Positions 6,838 through 12,320 of a stretch of DNA of 13,842 nt are shown piece by piece. The number at the start of each line of letters is the position of its first letter. Position 1 is the stretch's first letter. Below the pieces are notes generated by a model, which saw only the letters and a list, made by a program, of their open reading frames with translations, was not told the DNA's origin and did no database searches. The DNA is taken from the NCBI GenBank assembly GCA_020430675.1, contig JAGQJJ010000039.1:1-13842 (forward strand), given 5' to 3'. Origin of the DNA: Myxococcales bacterium (GTDB taxonomy: Bacteria; Myxococcota; Bradymonadia; UBA7976; UBA1532). The translations under genes and the position numbers were made by a program.

Positions 6838-9396
6838 ATGCATCACCGGAGTTTCGTCTTCTGGCTCGCCATCATGCTCGCGCTGTTTGTCGGCTGCACG
6901 CCTCAAGGGGGGCGGAGCGGCAGCTCCAGCGACGGCGCCGTGCTCGATGCCGGCACCGTCCCAGACAGTGGACCGGCGCCGGATGCCGCGCCACCGGAGG
7001 CCGATCGGGGGCCACTGACCGATATGGGCGAGCCGGCGCCGGATATGGGCCAGCGCGGGCCCGACATGAGCGAGCCGGTGCCCGATATGAGCGAGCCCGC
7101 GCCCGACATGGGCTGCGTGCCCCGCGACGAGGAGTGTGACGGCGCGGACAACGACTGTGATGGCGAGGTTGACGAAGCGCTGGAGCGCATGCCCTGTCAG
7201 ACCGGCGCGCTCGGCGTCTGCGCTGCGGGCGCGACCGCGTGCGTCCGCGGTGTACCGACCTGCGAGCCGATCGCCGAGGCCGCCGAGGAGATCTGCGACG
7301 GCCTCGACAATGACTGTGACGGCGTGGTCGACGACGCTGAGGGGGTCGGCCGGCCCTGTGAGGCCGGGGTCGGGGCCTGCTCGGCGCCCGGCTTGATGGT
7401 CTGTGGGCCGGAGGGCGTGATCTGTGGCGCGGTGCCGGGTCTGCCCGCTCCCGAGCGGTGCGATGGCGCGGACAATGACTGCAACGGCTTTGTCGATGAT
7501 GTCGAAGGGGTCGGCGAGCGCTGCTCGGCGGGTGAGGGCGCGTGCGCCGTCGCGGGCCGCGTGGTCTGTACGCCCGCCGGGCCAAGGTGTGATGCGGTCG
7601 CTGGTGCGCCGTCGCCCGAAGCGTGCGATGGGGTTGACAACGACTGCAACGGCGTCGTGGACGATGCGGCGGGCGTCGGGCAGCCCTGCTCGGTTGGTCG
7701 CGGTGCGTGCGCGGCCGACGGTCGAACGGTGTGCACCCGTGACGGAATGGCCTGCGACGGGCAGCCCGGCGCGCCGTCCCCCGAAGTCTGTGACGGGGTC
7801 GACAACGACTGCAACGGTCGCATCGACGACGCGGCCGGCGTCGGCGAGTTCTGCACCGTCGGCGTCGGCGGGTGTGCCACCGATGGCCTGACGGCATGCG
7901 GTCCGGAGGGCGTGATCTGCGACGCGGTGCCCGGTGAGCCTTCGCCCGAGGTCTGCGGAGACGCGGTCGACAACGACTGCAACGGTACGGTCGACGACCC
8001 GCACATCTGTGTCGAGGACTGCGATACGCCGGGTGACGAGGACGCCAACGGGCTCGCTGATTGCGACGATGAAGTCTGCGTGATGCTGCCGCAGTGCCAG
8101 GGGGTGGAGGACTGCTTCGCGATCGGTGACGAGGACGGCAACGGGCTCGCCGATTGCGCCGATCCCGCTTGCCTCGGGGCGCCTGAATGTCAGGAGGCCG
8201 GGCGCTGCGACGACCTCATCGACAACGACCAAGACGGTGACTTCGACTGTGATGACGCCGACTGCGCGGCCGATCCGCTGTGTCCCGGTCCGCTGCCCGC
8301 CTGCGCCAACCGCTTCGATTGCCCGCAGGACTCGGAGTGCATCTTTGGCCAATGCTGGATGGTCGAGGAGTGGGCCGAAGGAGGTCTGGGCTTCGACAAC
8401 GCCGACCGGGTGATGGCCGGCGTCGACGCCAACGGCACGCTGCGCTTGTTGGCCCTCGTGCGAGGGCAGGCCTACCCCATCTCGGGGCGGCCTGGGAACT
8501 GGCAGGTTGAGCCGGCCCTGCCCGTGCCCCTCGTGCCGCACTTCACCGAGCGGTTCACCGCGGGTCGGCAGGGCACGGCGCGCGCGCACTTCTCCATCGT
8601 GACCGGCAACCGCCGTGGGCTCTTCGTCGACAACGAACTGGTCGCCCAGGAACCGACGGACATCGTCCGACAGAGCCACAGCTTCGACGTCGACGGCGGG
8701 TTGTGGGTGGTGACATGCCCTCAGGACCGGAATGGTCGGCACTCGGCGAACATCTGGGCGCCGGGCCCCGACCGCCAGGCCGTGGAGGTGGTGCCGAGCG
8801 TCGCGCAATACGCGGGGCTGCACCTGCGCTTCGACGCGGCCGGATCGCCCGAGCTGCTGTGGCTTGAGGGCGGGCTCAACGCGCAGGTACGGCGTTACCG
8901 CGAGGCCGATGGCTGGGTCGCCGAGCACATCTGGCGCGACAGCGTCGGCTCGGCTGCGACGCATGGTGCTTCAGTCATGGACATGGGTGGCCGGGTCCAC
9001 GCGCTGCTGGCGGCCAACGACGCCGGCCGGTTGTCGCTGCACTACCTGATCGTCGGCGACGATGGCGTCGAAGTCGAGTACGGGGCGCCGGACGGCGACG
9101 GCCAGAGTCTCGCCGATGACACGCTGCAGATCGGGCCCGACGGAGCGGCATACTACCTGCTGCACGACCGACCCGATGCGCTGGGGGATCTCCCGGCCCT
9201 GCTCGTCAAGCTCACCCGCAATGGCCCGCAGCCGCGACAACCCGTCGGGTCGGCCCGGGCGCTCCCCGGCGGCGGCTGGCAGGCCGTGACCCTTGCGGTT
9301 CGGTCGGCGGGTGAGGTCTTCCTCTTCTCGGCTTCGGGTCAAGGCCCGGTCCAGGTGCGCCGGTTGTGGCTCGAAGGCCCGCCGCTCGCCCCTTGA
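6838..9396 (+). CDS. Large Cys-rich repeat lipoprotein with MopE-type metal-binding motifs
   Basis: This is a putative surface lipoprotein of 852 aa. ATG 6838 was chosen for its GAGAGGA ribosome site and the lipoprotein signal that follows (MHHRSFVFWLAIMLALFVGC, lipid cysteine C20); an in-frame start at 6763 lacks both. Order: Ser/Gly/Asp/Pro linker (21-61); four heptads of the type DMSEPAP (62-89); six MopE-type units with a CDGxDNDCNGxVDD core, beginning at C100, C153, C208, C263, C318 and C373; three 31-residue units with an NGLADC core (C395, C426, C457); a four-Cys knot (C489, C495, C501, C506); and about 340 C-terminal residues with WD/GxL-type strands, possibly a beta-propeller. The Asp/Asn-rich cores look like Ca2+ or other metal loops, and the regular cysteines suggest disulfides. 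Such repeat lipoproteins are common in myxobacteria, but their roles are mostly unknown. It is monocistronic, with no functional clue from neighbours. Confidence 0.85.
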   Translation: MHHRSFVFWLAIMLALFVGCTPQGGRSGSSSDGAVLDAGTVPDSGPAPDAAPPEADRGPLTDMGEPAPDMGQRGPDMSEPVPDMSEPAPDMGCVPRDEECDGADNDCDGEVDEALERMPCQTGALGVCAAGATACVRGVPTCEPIAEAAEEICDGLDNDCDGVVDDAEGVGRPCEAGVGACSAPGLMVCGPEGVICGAVPGLPAPERCDGADNDCNGFVDDVEGVGERCSAGEGACAVAGRVVCTPAGPRCDAVAGAPSPEACDGVDNDCNGVVDDAAGVGQPCSVGRGACAADGRTVCTRDGMACDGQPGAPSPEVCDGVDNDCNGRIDDAAGVGEFCTVGVGGCATDGLTACGPEGVICDAVPGEPSPEVCGDAVDNDCNGTVDDPHICVEDCDTPGDEDANGLADCDDEVCVMLPQCQGVEDCFAIGDEDGNGLADCADPACLGAPECQEAGRCDDLIDNDQDGDFDCDDADCAADPLCPGPLPACANRFDCPQDSECIFGQCWMVEEWAEGGLGFDNADRVMAGVDANGTLRLLALVRGQAYPISGRPGNWQVEPALPVPLVPHFTERFTAGRQGTARAHFSIVTGNRRGLFVDNELVAQEPTDIVRQSHSFDVDGGLWVVTCPQDRNGRHSANIWAPGPDRQAVEVVPSVAQYAGLHLRFDAAGSPELLWLEGGLNAQVRRYREADGWVAEHIWRDSVGSAATHGASVMDMGGRVHALLAANDAGRLSLHYLIVGDDGVEVEYGAPDGDGQSLADDTLQIGPDGAAYYLLHDRPDALGDLPALLVKLTRNGPQPRQPVGSARALPGGGWQAVTLAVRSAGEVFLFSASGQGPVQVRRLWLEGPPLAP
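7021..7113 (+). repeat. 21-bp tandem repeat encoding DM[GS]xxxP heptads
   Basis: Four full 7-residue copies (DMGEPAP, DMGQRGP, DMSEPVP, DMSEPAP) and a partial DMGC lie just behind the lipoprotein linker. DNA copies differ at several third positions, so the array is not a very recent expansion. A Pro-rich acidic spacer of this kind would act as a flexible stalk holding the Cys-rich domains away from the membrane (inference). Confidence 0.85.
7135..8010 (+). repeat. Six tandem MopE-type units, 165-bp (55-residue) period
   Basis: Unit starts lie at 7135, 7294, 7459, 7624, 7789 and 7954: spacing is 159 bp once, then exactly 165 bp four times. A full unit is C-D-G-x-D-N-D-C-N-G-x-V-D-D, then G-V-G, then four more cysteines, then a PSPE-like end. 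Within the 55-residue unit cysteines fall at positions 1, 8, 22, 29, 37 and 44. The last unit is cut short after its core and has one inserted residue (CGDAVDNDCNG). This matches the putative metal-binding motif of MopE-like proteins. Confidence 0.9.
8020..8298 (+). repeat. Three tandem 93-bp (31-residue) Cys/Asp repeats
   Basis: Units start at 8020, 8113 and 8206, exactly 93 bp apart. Each has cysteines at unit positions 1, 15, 20 and 26, and an acidic core (GDEDANGLADC, GDEDGNGLADC, DNDQDGDFDC). The first two copies share nearly identical DNA over the core; the third has diverged. This is a different repeat family from the 55-residue units just before it, though both centre on Asp/Asn/Gly loops that could bind Ca2+ (inference). 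Confidence 0.85.
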
Positions 9397-9520
9397 CCGA
9401 ATGGGGAGGCGTCGGCGGCTGCCCATGGCGGTTCATCAAACGGAGATCGAATTTCGGCGTACCGTCACAAGTGCTTGACGCAACGGGTAAATCTGCCAAC
9501 CGGCGCGCCGTGGCCTCGTC

Positions 9521-9550
9521 GCGAAGTGCCGGGCGATGTGGCGCATTCGC
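9521..9550 (-). terminator. Hairpin at the end of the sigma/anti-sigma operon (candidate terminator)
   Basis: GCGAAGTGCC (9521-9530) pairs with GGCGCATTCGC (9540-9550), giving a 10-bp stem with one G-T pair, one bulged A and a 9-nt loop. It abuts the anti-sigma stop codon at 9551 and lies in the 154-bp gap between two convergent genes, where a two-way terminator is expected. No T-run follows on either strand, so it is not a textbook intrinsic terminator. The rest of 9397-9520 shows nothing recognisable. Confidence 0.35.
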
Positions 9551-10471
9551 TCATGGGCGGATGTTGTTGCGCTGGATGCGCCAGACCCGGTCGGGCTCGA
9601 TGAGCACGCGGAATCGCTGCTCCGGTTCGGCGGCGAGCGGGCTTTCGAAGATCAGGTGCACGTCATGGGGGCCTTCGGGCAGGCGCACGTCGACCAGTGG
9701 CGTCCAACCGAAGGGCTTCTCGTCGATGAACACCCGCGCCGAGGGGCGGGCGTTGAGGCGCAGGAAGCCATGGCCGCGCGGCGGGCCGTTGACCGGGATC
9801 AGGTCGAGCGGCACCGGGCCTTCGCGGGCGTCGAGCGTGGCGCGGGGGCGAAGGGACGGCCTGCGTGGCGCGGCCGGTGGCGTGGCTTCGGCGACCGCCT
9901 GGGCGGTGGCCTCGATCCGCGTGGGCGCGGCCTCATCGCCCGCAAAGCCAGCAAACGGCCACGTCGGCGCCAACGCATCCTGCAAGGCATGCATCGCCGC
10001 CAACAGGTCGAGGTCGGCCGGCGCCGCCTCGATGGGCGCGGGCAGCAAGGGGGTCTCGGGCGCCGCGCTGTGGGTCGGGGCCGGCGGCGCGGGCGCTTTG
10101 GGGGGCTCGACCTCGGGTCGACCGGCGAGCTGAATGAGGTACCCGGTGGCCGCCAGCGCGCCCACCACGACGGCAAACACCGCGATCCCGGTGAGCCAGC
10201 CCACCGCGCGAGCCCGGCGCGGGCGAGGCGGCGTCAAGACCAGCGGCGCTGCGGTCGGATGCTCGGCGGCGAGCGACTCCAGACCCTCGCCGAGCGCGAT
10301 CAGCACCGCCACGCAGTCATCGCAGCCGGCCAGATGCGCCGCCTCGGCGTCGGTCGGCTCGGCGCCGGCGGCAAACTCGGCCAGCCGCTCCTCTTCGACG
10401 TGCTCGCCGCTCGACGCGAGCCGCAGGTCCAGGCAGCGCAGTCGGCGCTCCAGATCGTGCTGCGGGTTCAC
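9551..10471 (-). CDS. Membrane anti-sigma factor with HxxxCxxC zinc motif and PEGA domain
   Basis: This is a probable anti-sigma factor (306 aa) that holds the upstream-encoded sigma factor at the inner membrane. The N-terminal cytosolic part contains HLAGCDDC (H46, C50, C53), the HxxxCxxC signature of zinc-binding (ZAS/zf-HC2) anti-sigma factors. One transmembrane helix follows at about 90-113 after an Arg-rich stretch, which fits N-in topology. Residues 118-235 are a Pro/Ala-rich linker. Residues 236-300 match a PEGA domain, including LRLNARPSARVFIDEKPFG-TP and an LPEGPHDVHL segment, and would be periplasmic. The start is GTG 10471: its GTGA overlaps the TGA stop of the sigma gene by 4 bp, so the two are translationally coupled. 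A longer in-frame extension to 10837 would overlap the sigma gene and is rejected. Being next to the sigma gene is strong support. Confidence 0.85.
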   Translation of the reverse strand: MNPQHDLERRLRCLDLRLASSGEHVEEERLAEFAAGAEPTDAEAAHLAGCDDCVAVLIALGEGLESLAAEHPTAAPLVLTPPRPRRARAVGWLTGIAVFAVVVGALAATGYLIQLAGRPEVEPPKAPAPPAPTHSAAPETPLLPAPIEAAPADLDLLAAMHALQDALAPTWPFAGFAGDEAAPTRIEATAQAVAEATPPAAPRRPSLRPRATLDAREGPVPLDLIPVNGPPRGHGFLRLNARPSARVFIDEKPFGWTPLVDVRLPEGPHDVHLIFESPLAAEPEQRFRVLIEPDRVWRIQRNNIRP

Positions 10472-11094
10472 CGTTGATTGCTCCGATCGCTCACCGGATC
10501 CACCCCCTCCGCGTCGGCGTCGAGGGCGCGGCGCAGCCGCTCCAGAATCCGCATCTTGCGCATGCGCACGGCCGAGGCGCCTTTGCCCAGCGTCGTCGCC
10601 ACCTCGCTGGCGTTGAGGCCCTCGACAAAAAACAGCCGCACGTACAGTCGGTCGCCCTCGGGCAGCGCGCGCACCGCGGCGCGCAAGCGCTCGGCCTCTT
10701 GCGCGACGGCGGCGAGCGTCTCGGGGTCGCGGCGCGTGCGATCGGGCAGCTGCGCGAGCACCGCGTCGCTGCGGTGATCGCGCGCCTGGCGGGCGAAGTG
10801 ACGTTGGAAATAGCGGAGGGCGACGGTGTAGAGCCACGATCCGAAAGCGGCGCGCCCGGCGTAGCTGCGCAGGCGGCGCCCGCCGTCGCTGAAGAGGAAG
10901 CCCACGAAGTCCTGGACGTGGTCTTCGGGCTCAACCGGCACCTCCGGCCGCCAACGGCGCAGCGCGCAGCCGAGCGCATGGCGCACGATGGGGCGATAGC
11001 GGCTCTCGAAGCCGAGGACGGCATCCGACTCGCCCGCCGAGAGTCGGCGGACGAAGTCGAGATCGTCGTGCGTGGTCTGCACGGGTTCGTTCAC
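10468..11094 (-). CDS. ECF-type RNA polymerase sigma factor
   Basis: This is a sigma-70 family factor (208 aa from GTG 11094) that directs RNA polymerase to a dedicated promoter set. Region 2 covers about residues 12-103, with the DFVGFLF and GSWLYTVALRYFQRHFARQ segments. Region 4 covers about 137-191, with LPEGDRLYVRLFFVEGLNASEVA and a helix-turn-helix ending in SAVRMRKMRILERL. There is no region 1.1 or 3, so it is of ECF type. The start is chosen because reading further upstream runs into the preceding gene; no clear ribosome site precedes this GTG, leaving the exact start uncertain by some residues. The stop overlaps the anti-sigma start. A 47-bp gap separates it from the exported-protein gene upstream, so all three may form one operon. 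The target promoters are unknown. Confidence 0.88.
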   Translation of the reverse strand: MNEPVQTTHDDLDFVRRLSAGESDAVLGFESRYRPIVRHALGCALRRWRPEVPVEPEDHVQDFVGFLFSDGGRRLRSYAGRAAFGSWLYTVALRYFQRHFARQARDHRSDAVLAQLPDRTRRDPETLAAVAQEAERLRAAVRALPEGDRLYVRLFFVEGLNASEVATTLGKGASAVRMRKMRILERLRRALDADAEGVDPVSDRSNQR

Positions 11095-11141
11095 ACGCCC
11101 GACGTGGAGGCCCGTCGCCGCCGGGGTGTCACAGCGGAATC

Positions 11142-12179
11142 CTACTGGGCCTTCTGCGCAGGCGCCTTCTGGACGGGCGCCTTCTGGGCGGGCGCCTTCT
11201 GGGCGGGCGCGGCCGGCGGCTGGGCCTGCATGGCGCCGGCGGCGGCCATGCCCATCGCCATGGTGACCAGCGCCTTGAGCTGCTGCACCTGCGCGTCGCT
11301 CAGGTCGACGTTCAGCAGTGCCTCGCCGTTCTTGACCTCGGTCTTGATGCCTTCGAGCAGCGCGGTGACGCCCATGGCGGCCATCATCGGGTTCTTGGCC
11401 TGCTCTTCGCGCGCCTGCTTGAGCTGGGTGTCGAGCGAGCTGACCAGCTTCTGGGCGAAGGCCTTGTCGCCGCCGACGATGACCTGCATCTTGAGGCCGC
11501 TGCTCAGGTCGAGGCTGCCGCGCACCGATTCGGCGCCCTTCAGCTCGGGGTCGCCCTGCGCCATCTTCTGGCGCACGCTCTCGGGCAGATCGGCGACAAA
11601 CCACAGATGCCCGTCGACATTGGTCGACTTGACCAGGTTCATCAGCGACTTGTTGCCCTGCGCGCCCTTGCCCTTGCGGTCGTTGATCGCCTTCTTGAGC
11701 AGCTCGACGTCGCCGAAGAGCACCTTGTCGCCCACCGCGGCCATGGCCATGCCCTTGCTGCCCTGGTGAATCTTGACGCCGCTGTGGGTGGCTTCCGAGA
11801 TGCCCGGATCGTTCTTGCGCGCACCCGCGAGCAGGCGGTCGTATTTGGCGTTGCTGTCGATGACAAACAGCGCCTGCCCCGTCTTCGAGGCGGCAGGGAA
11901 CATGATGGTCAGCGCGTTGAGGTCCTTCTCAGGATCGAGCCCGTAGTTCTCTTTGAAGGCGTCGAGCTCCTTCTGAGCCTGCGGGTTCATCTTGGCCTGC
12001 TTGATGAGATCCTGGACCAGCGAGGACTTCTGCAGACCCTTGACGTCGAGGTGCAGCACGATGTCGGCGTCGGAGGGCAGCAGGGCCAGGTCATCGGCGC
12101 CGGCGGCGAAGGCCGGGCCGGCGAAGGCGAGGAGGGCGACGGCGATCGTCGCGGCGAGAGGGCGAGCACGCATGCGCAT
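11142..12179 (-). CDS. Exported protein of unknown function with QKAP-repeat tail
   Basis: A 345-aa protein that I do not recognise as a named family. ATG 12179 is well supported by AGGAG six bases upstream. A Sec signal peptide is clear: an Arg-rich start, a hydrophobic core, and likely cleavage at AFA-A after residue 25. The mature part begins with DDLALLPSDADIVLHLDVKGL and has alternating short beta-like and Lys/Gln-rich helical segments. The opening resembles the 'P-x-DAD-VV-x-LD' start of uncharacterised exported proteins in myxobacteria (recollection, not a search). No catalytic motif is visible. The C-terminus (about 317-345) is a Pro/Ala/Gln/Lys low-complexity tail. It lies directly upstream of the sigma and anti-sigma genes on the same strand, so it may be a periplasmic ligand or sensor, or a member of that regulon (inference). 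Confidence 0.8.
   Translation of the reverse strand: MRMRARPLAATIAVALLAFAGPAFAAGADDLALLPSDADIVLHLDVKGLQKSSLVQDLIKQAKMNPQAQKELDAFKENYGLDPEKDLNALTIMFPAASKTGQALFVIDSNAKYDRLLAGARKNDPGISEATHSGVKIHQGSKGMAMAAVGDKVLFGDVELLKKAINDRKGKGAQGNKSLMNLVKSTNVDGHLWFVADLPESVRQKMAQGDPELKGAESVRGSLDLSSGLKMQVIVGGDKAFAQKLVSSLDTQLKQAREEQAKNPMMAAMGVTALLEGIKTEVKNGEALLNVDLSDAQVQQLKALVTMAMGMAAAGAMQAQPPAAPAQKAPAQKAPVQKAPAQKAQ
11148..11204 (-). repeat. 15-bp tandem repeat encoding [AV]QKAP
   Basis: Almost four copies of a 15-bp unit (gcc cag aag gcg ccc) encode AQKAPAQKAPVQKAPAQKA at the very end of the exported protein. Copies are nearly identical at the DNA level, which points to recent slippage growth; copy number may differ between strains. 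The basic, Pro-rich tail could contact a polyanion or the cell wall (inference). Confidence 0.85.
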
Positions 12180-12217
12180 GTGGAACTCCTGAGATTGAGG
12201 GGCGACGCGCCGCCGCC

Positions 12218-12246
12218 AGCATCGGGCCGGAGGCCGGTTGAGTCAA
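12218..12246 (-). promoter_or_regulatory. Candidate sigma-70 promoter for the exported-protein/sigma operon
   Basis: On the minus strand TTGACT (12246-12241) is followed after 17 bp by GATGCT (12223-12218), about 38 bp before the ATG at 12179. The -35 matches the consensus at 5 of 6 positions, the -10 at only 3 of 6. Spacing and placement are good; the weak -10 keeps this tentative. Confidence 0.3.
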
Positions 12247-12258
12247 CACCGACGCGGC

Positions 12259-12287
12259 GTGACGCCCCCGACGGCGACTGATACGCT
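12259..12287 (+). promoter_or_regulatory. Candidate promoter for the proline dehydrogenase gene
   Basis: GTGACG (12259-12264) lies 17 bp before TACGCT (12282-12287), which has an extended -10 TG at 12279-12280. The hexamers match consensus at 4 and 3 of 6 positions. The resulting leader would be about 30 bp. This is tentative, resting mainly on spacing and on location in the divergent gap. Confidence 0.25.
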
Positions 12288-12295
12288 CGATTCAC

Positions 12296-12310
12296 CGCGC
12301 AACGTGCGCG
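12296..12310. promoter_or_regulatory. 15-bp palindrome directly before the putA ribosome site
   Basis: CGCGCA-ACG-TGCGCG is a perfect 6-bp inverted repeat with a 3-bp centre, ending one base before the AGGAGG ribosome site (12311-12316) of the proline dehydrogenase gene. It could be an operator near the transcription start or a leader hairpin masking the ribosome site. In DNA this GC-rich, CGCG-type palindromes also arise by chance. Confidence 0.3.
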
Positions 12311-12320
12311 AGGAGGCCAT

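Noticed and set aside
7135..8010. Tandem 165-bp repeats as a CRISPR or non-coding satellite
   Set aside because: The period is a multiple of three, variation is mostly synonymous or conservative, and the frame is open and lipoprotein-encoded.
6415..8964. 849-codon open frame on the minus strand opposite the repeat lipoprotein
   Set aside because: It mirrors the repeats of the plus-strand gene, has no signal or domain, and overlaps a gene with a lipobox, ribosome site and known repeat motifs. Long antisense frames are expected in such GC-rich DNA.
11095..11604. N-terminal extension of the sigma factor frame
   Set aside because: The extra residues overlap the exported-protein gene in another frame and are Arg/Gly/Ala-rich; sigma homology begins after the GTG at 11094.
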